A DNA stretch of 64,000 bases from NCBI RefSeq assembly GCF_005404815.1, contig NZ_BJDF01000013.1, forward strand, positions 1 to 64,000, read 5' to 3'. This document shows, piece after piece, positions 43,904 to 52,678 of this stretch (positions within the stretch are counted from its first letter, which is position 1; every line of letters starts with the position of its first letter). Below the pieces are notes generated by a model that had not been told where the DNA came from, made no database searches, and was given only the letters and a program-made list of their open reading frames with translations. Position numbers and translations under genes: made by a program. This stretch comes from Companilactobacillus huachuanensis (GTDB lineage Bacteria; Bacillota; Bacilli; Lactobacillales; Lactobacillaceae).

Positions 43904-43951
43904 ATATCAATCTGATATCACTTTGATATAAACGCGATATAATATAGATAT
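43904..43951 (+). promoter_or_regulatory. GATAT operator array at the RHH gene
   Basis: GATAT occurs at 43914, 43925, 43936 and 43947, exactly 11 bp apart, with an inverted ATATC at 43904. TTGACA (43890-43895) and TGATAT (43913-43918) form one possible promoter; TATAAT (43938-43943) is another. A helical-phase array is what a ribbon-helix-helix oligomer would bind. Confidence 0.65.
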
Positions 43952-44273
43952 GGCAGATAAGATGATTGCATTAAGACTAGATAAAGATTTGTACGACCGA
44001 ATAGCTGAGGATGCTGATCGAACAAATCGAAGCGTTAACAATTATATTGTCACTAAATTAAGTGAAATAGTACCCACTAATAATCTCGAACAGCGCCAAA
44101 TAGTAGGATCTGTCGTTCGAGGCAACAAGATCAATATGGCAAACGACTTGGTCGAGGTTAAAGGTATTTATTATCGTTATGACTTATTGGCAAATGATTC
44201 AGTTAACCAAGAGAGAAATTACCAGATTATCAAAGCTAATGGTAATATCTTGACGATTCAAGAAATGAAATAA
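43950..44273 (+). CDS. Ribbon-helix-helix DNA-binding protein
   Basis: 107 aa. The first 45 residues form a CopG/Arc-like ribbon-helix-helix (KMIALRLDKDLYDRIAEDA, then RSVNNYIVTKLSEIV). The C-terminal 50 residues (VEVKGIYYRYDLLANDSV and on) look like a small beta domain that I do not recognise. No ribosome site precedes ATG; TATAAT lies 6 bp upstream, so a leaderless mRNA is possible. The 11-bp-phased array over its start suggests autoregulation. The SPFH gene follows at 19 bp, so the two form an operon. Confidence 0.75.
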   Translation: MADKMIALRLDKDLYDRIAEDADRTNRSVNNYIVTKLSEIVPTNNLEQRQIVGSVVRGNKINMANDLVEVKGIYYRYDLLANDSVNQERNYQIIKANGNILTIQEMK

Positions 44274-44292
44274 GAAAAGTAGGCGGAGAAAT

Positions 44293-45111
44293 ATGTTTGG
44301 TTTGAAAATTGTACGTCAGAATCACGTGGGTTTGGTAGAAACATTGGGGAAATATAGACGCGAAGTCAGTGCTGGATTAAATATTTATATTCCTCTTTTT
44401 CAAAAGATTCGAATCGTTGATTTGGCAATGATTCCGTTGTCATTAAAAGGCTATTCAGTTATTACTAAGGATAATGCTGAAGTGGAAACAAACATCACCC
44501 TAAATTATCACATCACTGATGCTCGAAAATTTCAGTATGAGAACAGCAATTCAGTTGAGTCGATGATTCAATTGGTTCGTGGTCACTTGAGAGATATCAT
44601 TGGTAAATTGGATTTGAATGAGGCGTTAGGTTCCACATCAAAAATTAATGCTGATTTGGCAAATGCAATCGGTGATTTAACTGATACATATGGAACTAAA
44701 GTCGACCGTGTCAATATTGACGAATTAAAACCTTCCGCCTCAATAACCGAATCAATGGAGAAACAGATTCGAGCTGATCGTGAAAAAACAGCTGCCATTG
44801 CTAAAGCAAATGGTGATGCCCGGAGTATTGAAATTGAAACTAAAGCTAGAAATGAGGCTACAGTTTCGACAGCTAAGGCCGAAGCTGAAGCCACGATTGC
44901 CAGAGCCGATGCCAAGGCCTACGAAATTAAGAAATTGAACGATACTTTAGCAGCTGTTGATAACAAGTATTTCACTGCTCAACAAATTCAAGCCTTCGCT
45001 GCTCTAGCAAATTCACCAGCTAACACTGTGGTTATGGATAAGGATTCAATCGGCAAGTACGCTGATATCCCTGTTACTGCCAAAGTTATGAATCAAATGA
45101 TAAACAAGTAA
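44293..45111 (+). CDS. SPFH/Band 7 (stomatin-like) protein
   Basis: 272 aa with GGCGGAG before ATG. The SPFH domain (about 5-160) begins VRQNHVGLVETLGKYRREVS and has GLNIYIPLFQKIRIVDL. It is followed by a long Ala/Glu/Lys coiled coil (EKTAAIAKANGDARSIEIE and on). There is no strong N-terminal membrane helix; attachment may be through the short hydrophobic patch FGLKIV. Such proteins scaffold membrane microdomains or proteases. Co-transcription with an RHH regulator is unusual. A terminator follows. Confidence 0.85.
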   Translation: MFGLKIVRQNHVGLVETLGKYRREVSAGLNIYIPLFQKIRIVDLAMIPLSLKGYSVITKDNAEVETNITLNYHITDARKFQYENSNSVESMIQLVRGHLRDIIGKLDLNEALGSTSKINADLANAIGDLTDTYGTKVDRVNIDELKPSASITESMEKQIRADREKTAAIAKANGDARSIEIETKARNEATVSTAKAEAEATIARADAKAYEIKKLNDTLAAVDNKYFTAQQIQAFAALANSPANTVVMDKDSIGKYADIPVTAKVMNQMINK

Positions 45112-45123
45112 TTTAAAATATAA

Positions 45124-45165
45124 AAGATAGGTCGTTCCCAATTTCGGAATGTCTGTCTTTTTTTA
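45124..45165 (+). terminator. Terminator after SPFH gene
   Basis: AAGATAGG-CGTTCC pairs imperfectly with GGAATG-CTGTCTTTTTTT. Confidence 0.7.
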
Positions 45166-45173
45166 TTTTTTCC

Positions 45174-45225
45174 TTGACCTTGTGTCGTTATCGACATATA
45201 CTAATATTTGTCGATAACGACACAA
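45174..45225 (+). promoter_or_regulatory. padA promoter with PadR palindrome
   Basis: TTGACC (45174-45179), a 17-bp spacer and TATACT (45197-45202). The arms TTGTGTCGTTATCGACA (45180-45196) and TGTCGATAACGACACAA (45209-45225) are exact inverted repeats centred on the -10. A PadR dimer there would block the promoter until phenolic acids bind it. Confidence 0.85.
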
Positions 45226-45237
45226 GGAGACAACTGA

Positions 45238-45777
<540 letters not shown>

Positions 45778-45830
45778 GCATGTTAGAATGGTATACGAAA
45801 GTTGTATATCATTTTTTTATGGAGAAAACT

Positions 45831-46343
45831 ATGCCCAAAAAACGTATTTTACCGTATGTCTTATTAGGATTAATCAATAATAAAGGTAAACTATCTGGTT
45901 ATCAAATCAGCCAGGAGTTTAGAAATGAAGTGGGGGATTTTTGGCATGCCTCGCACAGTCAAATTTATCCTGAATTGGCACGCATGAAAGACGACGGTTG
46001 GGTGGTTGATCACGACGAAGATAAATCAACATTGTATACCGTTACGGTCGAGGGTCATAAAATATTACGTAATTGGATGCAAGAACCACTGACTGATAAT
46101 GAAGAAATTTTTTCGTTGAAACTTTACTTCATTAAAGACCAGTCGGATCCATTGTTGAATGATTTGATTCAGCAGGAATTAAAATTGCGGCAAAATAAGC
46201 ATGATTATTTGAAAGGACGTCTTAAGGAAGTTTTCACTGACGATGTCACGATTCAAAATAATTATGGTCACTATTTGATATTGACTCGGGCCATTGAACG
46301 TGAGGGAAATCATATTCAGTGGTTAAAATCAAAAATCAATTAA
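45831..46343 (+). CDS. padR: PadR-family regulator
   Basis: 170 aa from ATG 45831, chosen for GGAGAAAA upstream; the frame extends 17 codons further without a site. RILPYVLLGLINNKGKLSGYQISQ opens the PadR winged helix, followed by HASHSQIYPELARMKDDGWV and a C-terminal helical dimerisation domain. PadR represses padA and lets go when phenolic acids are present. The likely operator is the exact palindrome over the padA promoter. The gene is in the same transcript as padA, giving negative feedback. Confidence 0.9.
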   Translation: MPKKRILPYVLLGLINNKGKLSGYQISQEFRNEVGDFWHASHSQIYPELARMKDDGWVVDHDEDKSTLYTVTVEGHKILRNWMQEPLTDNEEIFSLKLYFIKDQSDPLLNDLIQQELKLRQNKHDYLKGRLKEVFTDDVTIQNNYGHYLILTRAIEREGNHIQWLKSKIN

Positions 46344-46394
46344 TACCTCGCACTCGGAGGTGTTTCTAACAATATAATTGTAGACAACATAAAT

Positions 46395-46465
46395 TAGCTC
46401 AATACGATTGTGAACAAATGGACAGAGTGTCTTGTCCAGTGTTTGCTATCGTATTGGGCTTTTTT
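46395..46465 (+). terminator. Large hairpin terminator after padR
   Basis: AGCTCAATACGAT…GGACA pairs with TGTCC…ATCGTATTGGGCT, followed by six T. Confidence 0.75.
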
Positions 46466-46706
46466 GTTGTCTTTTTGAGTTCTGATCAATAAATATATTA
46501 ATAACAAAAATTCAGATTTTCCAACTAAAACAATTAAATATTGAAAGAAACTTTCTCAAATTACTGTCAAAAAAATAATATTTAGTTTCAAAAATTGATA
46601 TACCACGTTATATCAAACCTGTATAGACACCGATTCGGCCAGCCATTAGAATTGTTCCAGCATGAGATATACATGTAAATAAATTTGAGTATTAGTGGAG
46701 GATTAT
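46466..46706 (+). promoter_or_regulatory. Upstream region of the EPS operon with palindrome
   Basis: About 240 bp without a gene, the expected promoter region of the polysaccharide operon. TTGATATA (46595-46602) and TATATCAA (46609-46616) form a palindrome with a 6-bp spacer. It resembles the GATAT units at the RHH gene. No clear promoter pair was found. Confidence 0.5.
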
Positions 46707-47477
46707 GTGGAATTAAAACAAACCATTAGTATGATTCAAATTCTAGTCATACTGCGTAAACATATTAAAGCTATCTTGGGAACAACGATTGTCATTACTT
46801 TGGTAGCAGCATTTATGACTTTCTTCGTTATGACGCCTAAATATAGCGCAACAACTGAAATTCTCGTTAATCGAAAATTATCTGCTGATTTGCAGAGTGC
46901 TCAGTTTCAACAGGTGCAGGCTGATATCCAAATGATCAGTACTTATAAGGACATTATCACTAGTCCAGCTGTTCTAAAGGATGTTAACCAAGAGGCAAAA
47001 ACCTATGCAGGTTATCCAGGTTCGATGACCAAATTGAAAAAGTCGCTAACAATTAGTAATTCACAGAATTCACAAGTTTTTTCAGTAACAGCTAAGGCAA
47101 CTAATGCTCAGACGGCTGCTAAAATTTCGAACGCTACAGCAAGGGTTTTTAAGCAGAAAATTGGCAAAATAATGAGCATCAATAATGTGTCCATTGTTTC
47201 AGAGGCGTTGGTAACTAAAAAGCCAGTCAGCCCTAAGAAAACTATGAACATTATTGCTGGCCTTGTTGTCGGAATTCTTTTGGGTATGGCATTAGCATTC
47301 ATTTTTGAAATGACTGATCGTACGGTAGCATCTGAAAGTTTTCTTGTTGATGAACTTGGCTTAAACAGTCTGGGATTCGTCAGTGAGATTGATCAAAAGG
47401 ATATTGAACGAACTGTTAAGCATAAACGATTCTATGATCAAAAAACTGACAAAAATCTCGTTAAGAGGAGGGTCTAA
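46707..47477 (+). CDS. Polysaccharide co-polymerase (Wzz/CpsC-like)
   Basis: 256 aa from GTG 46707, with GGAGG 5 bp upstream. Two membrane helices, near 20-40 and 178-198, flank an extracellular region with coiled-coil potential. PVSPKKTMNIIAG before helix two is the proline-rich Wzz motif. The protein controls chain length and activates the tyrosine kinase encoded next. First gene of the EPS operon. Confidence 0.9.
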   Translation: MELKQTISMIQILVILRKHIKAILGTTIVITLVAAFMTFFVMTPKYSATTEILVNRKLSADLQSAQFQQVQADIQMISTYKDIITSPAVLKDVNQEAKTYAGYPGSMTKLKKSLTISNSQNSQVFSVTAKATNAQTAAKISNATARVFKQKIGKIMSINNVSIVSEALVTKKPVSPKKTMNIIAGLVVGILLGMALAFIFEMTDRTVASESFLVDELGLNSLGFVSEIDQKDIERTVKHKRFYDQKTDKNLVKRRV

Positions 47478-47478
47478 A

Positions 47479-48225
47479 GTGGCTTTTAAACTATTTAAAA
47501 AATCAGTTCCAAAATTGGACAATTACAGTTTGTCACACGGTGTCAGCTTGGTCACATATGACAATCCAATCAGCACGATTTCAGAACAATTTAATTCGAT
47601 TCGAACGAACATTCAATTTTCCTCAGTTGATAGAAACTTACGATCCATTTTGTTCACATCATCGGCTCCATCTGAAGGAAAGTCGACGGTCAGCAATAAT
47701 GTAGCCATCAGTTGGGCCAAGCAAGACAAGCGAGTTCTTTTGATTGATGCCGATTTACGTCGACCAACAATTCATCGAACCTTCGGAGTTTCCAATCATC
47801 TTGGACTTTCTAATTTTCTTTCTGGAACAGTTGATTTAGGAACAATCGTTCAGCCAACGATGGTTGAAAATCTCTTTGTAATTACCAGCGGTCCAACTGC
47901 TCCGAATCCATCAGAATTATTGGGAAGTCAAAGAATCAACCAACTTTTTGCTACATTATCGGAAGAATTTGATTGCTTGATCTTTGACGCGCCACCAATA
48001 AATTCTGTAACCGATGCCCAAGTTTTAGCGGCTAAGGTGGACGGCGTTGTTTTAGTGGTTCCTTACAAAATTGCCAATAAAGTTGGAGTTGCCAAGGCCA
48101 AAAGATCTTTGGAAACAGTTCATGCTCATATTCTAGGCGTCATTATGAATCGAATGACTAAGGATAAGCTGGAAGGTTATTATGGCGGCGAATACAGCGG
48201 TTACTACGGGGTTAATCCTAAATGA
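47479..48225 (+). CDS. BY-type tyrosine kinase (CpsD/EpsB-like)
   Basis: 248 aa from GTG 47479, with AGGAGGG 6 bp upstream. Walker A is SSAPSEGKST, Walker A' is LLIDADLRRP, Walker B is CLIFDAPP, and the C-terminal tail is Tyr-rich (YYGGEYSGYYG) for autophosphorylation. It works with the Wzz-like protein to tune polymer synthesis. Its last codons overlap the phosphatase gene. Confidence 0.93.
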   Translation: MAFKLFKKSVPKLDNYSLSHGVSLVTYDNPISTISEQFNSIRTNIQFSSVDRNLRSILFTSSAPSEGKSTVSNNVAISWAKQDKRVLLIDADLRRPTIHRTFGVSNHLGLSNFLSGTVDLGTIVQPTMVENLFVITSGPTAPNPSELLGSQRINQLFATLSEEFDCLIFDAPPINSVTDAQVLAAKVDGVVLVVPYKIANKVGVAKAKRSLETVHAHILGVIMNRMTKDKLEGYYGGEYSGYYGVNPK

Positions 48226-49010
48226 CACTAGTAGATTTGCATTGTCATCTTTTACCAACAGTTGATGATGGAGCACAAGATATTTTTAAGGCTATAAGTT
48301 TGGCGAAAGTGGCAGTCGAACAAGGAATCAGCCACCTTGTATTAACACCACATCATTTGGATGGAAAATACACCAATCATAAATTGGACGTCATTCAAAA
48401 GGCGGCTAACTTACAAGCTGAATTGAATCGGATTCAACTTCCACTACAAGTTTTTCCCGGCCAAGAAGTTCATTTAAATGGTGAGTTACTTGAAAAGATT
48501 GCCGAAGATGACGTCCTATTTATGGATGAAACGAACCGTTATCTGTTACTAGAACTGCCACATGACGATGTGCCGAAATATACTGAACAGATTATTTTTG
48601 AATTAGTTGCTAAAAATATTAGACCAGTTATTGCCCATCCAGAACGTAATCAAGCCATCCAAAGAGATCCGTCAAAACTCTATGAGTTGATTGCCTGGGG
48701 ATGTTTGACCCAGCTGACCTGCGGTAGTTATTTAGGCGAATTTGGGAAAAAAGTTCAGATATTGACTGAACAAATTATTAAGTCAAATCAAGGTTTTATT
48801 TTTGCCTCCGATGCGCATAACTTTGAAGGCCGAAGATTCTTGATGAAAGAAGCCTTCAAACGTCTTACACAAGAAGAAGGACAGGCAGTCACTGAAAGAC
48901 TTCAACAAAATGACAAGGATATTATCAATGGCGAAGATATAGCTGAAACAGAAATTAAACATATATCTTCATTATCGACTAGTAAGAGAAAATTTTGGCT
49001 CTTTAACTAA
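48222..49010 (+). CDS. PHP-type tyrosine phosphatase (CpsB/Wzh-like)
   Basis: 262 aa. Metal ligands typical of the PHP fold are in VDLHCHLLPTVDDGA, TPHHLDG, PVIAHPERN and FASDAHNFEGR. It removes phosphate from the kinase and so resets the cycle. The ATGA overlap with the kinase gene shows coupling. The EPS operon is interrupted after this gene by short-form element E14. Confidence 0.93.
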   Translation: MTLVDLHCHLLPTVDDGAQDIFKAISLAKVAVEQGISHLVLTPHHLDGKYTNHKLDVIQKAANLQAELNRIQLPLQVFPGQEVHLNGELLEKIAEDDVLFMDETNRYLLLELPHDDVPKYTEQIIFELVAKNIRPVIAHPERNQAIQRDPSKLYELIAWGCLTQLTCGSYLGEFGKKVQILTEQIIKSNQGFIFASDAHNFEGRRFLMKEAFKRLTQEEGQAVTERLQQNDKDIINGEDIAETEIKHISSLSTSKRKFWLFN

Positions 49011-49042
49011 ATTGGTAAATAAATTGAATTATTTCCAACTAG

Positions 49043-49236
49043 AAATAAATTAGTCGGAAGAACGGAGTGTATTAACCGGCTGTGGGTGTGGCGTTATGGC
49101 TTTAGCCATTACACCACCGGGCGAGTTTGGAGCCTTACCGGTTCGGGGTTCGGCTTCAAACCGAGGTTCGAGACCGTACCTCAGGCTCGGACCGGTCCGC
49201 ATAGCAGGTTAATACACTCCATTCTGGAGACGGCAA
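49043..49236 (-). repeat. Structured repeat element E14 (short form, inside the EPS operon)
   Basis: Minus-strand short form between the phosphatase and priming-transferase genes. P1 GGAGTGTATTAA/TTAATACACTCC and P4 ATGGC/GCCAT are compensated variants. P3 is partly unpaired. Because the operon is read on the plus strand, the antisense of the element is carried in the mRNA and can still fold. Confidence 0.9.
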
Positions 49237-49266
49237 ACTTAATATTACTTTTTCAGGAGAAAAGCT

Positions 49267-49929
49267 ATGGAATATTTTAATGATGATGAAAAAAAGATAG
49301 TTATTCATAAACCATCTTTTATTTATCCAATCATGAAAAGAATTTTTGATATTGTTATGTCGCTGTTTGCGCTTTTGTTCTTGAGCCCCATCTTTCTATT
49401 CGTCTTGGTGATGAATATTATCTGTAAGTCAAACCGTGGACCACTGTTTTATCGCCACATTCGCGTTGGTTTAAAAGGAGAAAAATTTGGAATGTACAAG
49501 TTTCGTTCCATGATTGTCAGAGCTGAAGAAAGATTGCAGCAAGATAAGAAACTGTATGCCAAATATGTAGCTAATAACTATAAATTAAAACCCGAAGATG
49601 ATCCTCGAGTGACTAGAGTTGGTCGTTTCTTGCGAAAATCTTCGATTGATGAGATTCCTCAATTTATAAATATTTTAAAAGGTGAAATGAGTTTGGTCGG
49701 GCCCCGTCCAGTAATCGAAGCAGAACTAAAAGAGTATGATCACGAAAAACTCTTGTCAGTTAAGCCGGGAGCTATGGGATTATGGCAAGCGTCTGGCCGA
49801 AGTCATATTGGATATCCTGAACGTGCTCGAATTGAAATGCGTTACATCGATCAGGCCTGTATGTTATTCGATATTAAAATAATTATCGGAAATTTTGTCA
49901 GTGTCTTCAAAGGAAAGGGAGCTTATTGA
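49267..49929 (+). CDS. Priming sugar-phosphate transferase (WbaP/CpsE C-terminal type)
   Basis: 220 aa. One hydrophobic hairpin (about 28-52) is followed by the catalytic domain: FGMYKFRSMIVRAE, DDPRVTRVGRFLRKSSIDEIPQ, MSLVGPRPV and MGLWQASGRS. It moves a sugar-1-phosphate from UDP-sugar to undecaprenyl phosphate, starting each repeat unit. The short form without the extra N-terminal helices is common in lactobacilli. AGGAGAAAAGCT lies before ATG. Confidence 0.93.
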   Translation: MEYFNDDEKKIVIHKPSFIYPIMKRIFDIVMSLFALLFLSPIFLFVLVMNIICKSNRGPLFYRHIRVGLKGEKFGMYKFRSMIVRAEERLQQDKKLYAKYVANNYKLKPEDDPRVTRVGRFLRKSSIDEIPQFINILKGEMSLVGPRPVIEAELKEYDHEKLLSVKPGAMGLWQASGRSHIGYPERARIEMRYIDQACMLFDIKIIIGNFVSVFKGKGAY

Positions 49930-50720
49930 GAAAGTTAAAAATTTTGGTTGCAACTCATAAAAAAGCACCAATGCCAATAAATAAAACTTTATATTTGCCA
50001 ATTTTGGTTAATGCCAAACGTAATTATCAAGCAGATATTGACTACCAAAGAGACGATATAGCAGAAAATATTTCACATAAGAATGCTAATTACAACGAAT
50101 TGACAGCCATCTATTGGGCTTGGAAAAATTTAACTGAAGTTGATGCTGTGGGCTTGGTTCATTATCGACGTTTCTTTTTCAAATCTGGCCGAAGTAACGA
50201 TTTGAAAAATCTGATTGATCAAGCAGATATAGAACAATTGTTGACTGATCACGATGTCATTTTACCTAAAAAAAGAAATTACTACATCGAGACTAATTAT
50301 TCTCACTACATTCATGCTCATCACGAAGAGCCTTTGATTGAGACTAGAAATATTTTAGTGGAAACGTATCCCCAATATCTTGAATCATTTGATGCAGTTA
50401 TGGATCGAAATAAGGCGCATATGTTCAATATGTTTGTTATGAAAAAAGAACAGTTTAATGCCTATGCGACATGGTTATTCGACGTTTTAGGTCAATTGGA
50501 AACGCGGATTAATATTTCTGATTATTCCGTTCAAGAGGCACGAGTTTTTGGATTTGTGGCAGAACTTATGATGGACGTCTGGATTGAAACTAATCAAATT
50601 AACTATGTTGAAGCGAAGTGGTCAATGACGGGGAAGAAACAGACTTTCAAGAAAGCCTACAATTTCTTACTTCGAAAATTCGTGAAAAATAACGTTGATA
50701 TTAGCCAGACACACTTTTAG
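49926..50720 (+). CDS. DUF4422-domain glycosyltransferase
   Basis: 264 aa starting at TTG 49926, overlapping the previous stop by 4 bp. It shows the DUF4422 pattern: ILVATHKKAPMP, then NYNELTAIYWAWKN, VGLVHYRRFFF and FNMFVMKKEQFNAYATWLFDVL. Such proteins are capsular or exopolysaccharide glycosyltransferases; the donor sugar is unknown. It is cytosolic and sits between the priming enzyme and two more transferases. Confidence 0.83.
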   Translation: MRKLKILVATHKKAPMPINKTLYLPILVNAKRNYQADIDYQRDDIAENISHKNANYNELTAIYWAWKNLTEVDAVGLVHYRRFFFKSGRSNDLKNLIDQADIEQLLTDHDVILPKKRNYYIETNYSHYIHAHHEEPLIETRNILVETYPQYLESFDAVMDRNKAHMFNMFVMKKEQFNAYATWLFDVLGQLETRINISDYSVQEARVFGFVAELMMDVWIETNQINYVEAKWSMTGKKQTFKKAYNFLLRKFVKNNVDISQTHF

Positions 50721-50734
50721 GCGAGGGTAATAAT

Positions 50735-51799
50735 ATGAAAAAAATTTGTTTATTTATTCCCTATATGACTGGATTTGGAGGCACGGAGACAGTTATTACC
50801 AATTTATTTACCGAATACAATCGAAGCCAGTCAGATGCTACGTTGAGTTTGGTTAATATCGGAGGCTTCGAGAATGGTACGTGGTTAGAAGAGGTCAAAG
50901 ATAAAAAAATTATCTGGCTTAGTAAAAATAAGTGGTTGCGAAAAATTCAATATGCTTTATTTTTACCGCTAATTTTGTATCGCCAAATCAAGTCAAAAGA
51001 AGTAGATATTGTGATCTCTACTAACCCAGTTATGTGGTTCTTGCTCTTTTGGATAAAGAAAATCACCCACCAGAACTATCAAGTTATGAGTTGGTATCAT
51101 TATTCACTCAGTTCCAAGAACGTAGCTCAGCCACTGTTAAAGAGTGCTGATGGCTATCTGGCAATTAGTACCGGCATTGCCAAGCAAATTGTTGCTTCAG
51201 GTATTTCTGAAGATAAAGTCAAAACGGTCTTTAATCCTATTTTGAAAAAATCGACGAGTATTCCACGAACACAAGCTAATGAAAAATGTCGATTTATCTA
51301 TGTCGGTCGAGTGATGCTTGATGGTCAAAAAAATCTTCGTGCTACTTTTGAAGCCTTAAGTAAAGTACACGGAGATTGGCAGCTAGACGTTATCGGCAAT
51401 GGTTACAGCCTTGAAATGCAAACCTTTTTAACTGAATTAGGTATTAAGTCGAATGTTAAATTCAGTGGATTTAAGGAAGATGTTTGGAGCAATTTAAGGG
51501 CTGTAGATGGACTGGTATTGTCTTCGAAATACGAAGGATTTCCTATGGTACTGAACGAATCAATATCCGTTGGTATTCCGGTGCTTGCTTTTGATTGTCC
51601 AACTGGTCCAGCGGATATTGTTAACAGTCAAAACGGAATATTGGTTCCAACCGATAATCAAGCTGCCTTTGTAGCTGAATTGCAAAAATTCATCGACCGT
51701 CGTTATGACTTTACGAAATTAAACAAAATAAAAAACTCAATTGAAAAATTTTACAGTGAGAATTATTTTCTTACTTTTATGAAATCATTAGATAACTAG
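50735..51799 (+). CDS. Glycosyltransferase family 4
   Basis: 354 aa, GT-B fold. The N-terminus has GFGGTETVITNLF. The C-terminal domain has FIYVGRVMLDGQKNL and the donor-site EGFPMVLNESISVGIPVLAF, with the GT4 ExxxxxE pair. It adds one sugar to the lipid-linked unit with retention of configuration. GCGAGGG lies upstream of ATG. Confidence 0.9.
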   Translation: MKKICLFIPYMTGFGGTETVITNLFTEYNRSQSDATLSLVNIGGFENGTWLEEVKDKKIIWLSKNKWLRKIQYALFLPLILYRQIKSKEVDIVISTNPVMWFLLFWIKKITHQNYQVMSWYHYSLSSKNVAQPLLKSADGYLAISTGIAKQIVASGISEDKVKTVFNPILKKSTSIPRTQANEKCRFIYVGRVMLDGQKNLRATFEALSKVHGDWQLDVIGNGYSLEMQTFLTELGIKSNVKFSGFKEDVWSNLRAVDGLVLSSKYEGFPMVLNESISVGIPVLAFDCPTGPADIVNSQNGILVPTDNQAAFVAELQKFIDRRYDFTKLNKIKNSIEKFYSENYFLTFMKSLDN

Positions 51800-51811
51800 G
51801 AGGAAATGCCT

Positions 51812-52678
51812 TTGAAAATTGATGCTGTAGTAGTCACGTTTAATCGACTTGAGAAGTTGAAAGAATGTTTAGATACTCTGATCACTTTTGATTTAAACAA
51901 TATTTTTGTGATCGATAATGCTAGTACTGATGGAACTAAGGAATATTTGAAGAAGGTTTCTCAGATTCAATCGATTACGTTAGAAGAAAATATCGGTGGT
52001 GCAGGTGGCTTTAACATTGGTATGAAACAATTCATTGAAAATAGTGACAGTGAATATCTCTGGATCATGGATGATGACACAATTCCTGAACCTGGGGCTC
52101 TTGAATTATTAAGTAAGTCCTTTGTTGATAACAGTAAAATCGGCTTTGCAATCGGGCAGGTTTATTGGACTGATGGAACGTTGGCAAAAATGAATTTGCC
52201 AGTCTTAGCAAGAAATCAACCAGTTGATTCAAGGATTCGTTGCATTGAAGAGGCCTCGTTTGTAGCGGTGATGTTCTCGCGTCAGGCCATTGAAAAGTCA
52301 GGCTATCCAATCAGTGAATTTTTCATCTGGGGCGATGATGTCGAGTATACCAATCGAATAGTTAAGCAAGGCTTCCTCGGCGTACAAGTTATGGAAGCTC
52401 GAATCTTACACAAAATGGGCGAGAATGTTGGAATCAATATTTTAGATGAAAATTCTAATCAAAGTCGAGTTAAACGTTATTTTTACAATTATCGGAATCG
52501 TCTGTACTTGAACCGTAAAAAGGGTGTTGTTGCAGTTTTGAGAGCATTATGTGGACGAGTAATCTGGGGATTTCGTATCATGTTTTCCAAAAATGAGTTT
52601 AAGCGATTGAAACTAAGTATTTTATGTAAAGGAACCTTAGCTGGCTTAACGTTCAATCCCAAAATTGAAAAATGTTAA
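51812..52678 (+). CDS. Glycosyltransferase family 2, galactofuranosyltransferase-like
   Basis: 288 aa from TTG 51812, chosen because AGGAGG is 8 bp away, while ATG 51806 is only 2 bp from it. GT-A fold: VVVTFNRLEKLKECLDTL, NIGGAGGFNIGM, WIMDDDTIPEP (DxD) and FIWGDDVEYTNRI. The DNASTDG and GGAGGF combination resembles GlfT2-type and rhamnosyl transferases. With glf in the same operon, transfer of galactofuranose is a reasonable inference. Confidence 0.87.
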   Translation: MKIDAVVVTFNRLEKLKECLDTLITFDLNNIFVIDNASTDGTKEYLKKVSQIQSITLEENIGGAGGFNIGMKQFIENSDSEYLWIMDDDTIPEPGALELLSKSFVDNSKIGFAIGQVYWTDGTLAKMNLPVLARNQPVDSRIRCIEEASFVAVMFSRQAIEKSGYPISEFFIWGDDVEYTNRIVKQGFLGVQVMEARILHKMGENVGINILDENSNQSRVKRYFYNYRNRLYLNRKKGVVAVLRALCGRVIWGFRIMFSKNEFKRLKLSILCKGTLAGLTFNPKIEKC

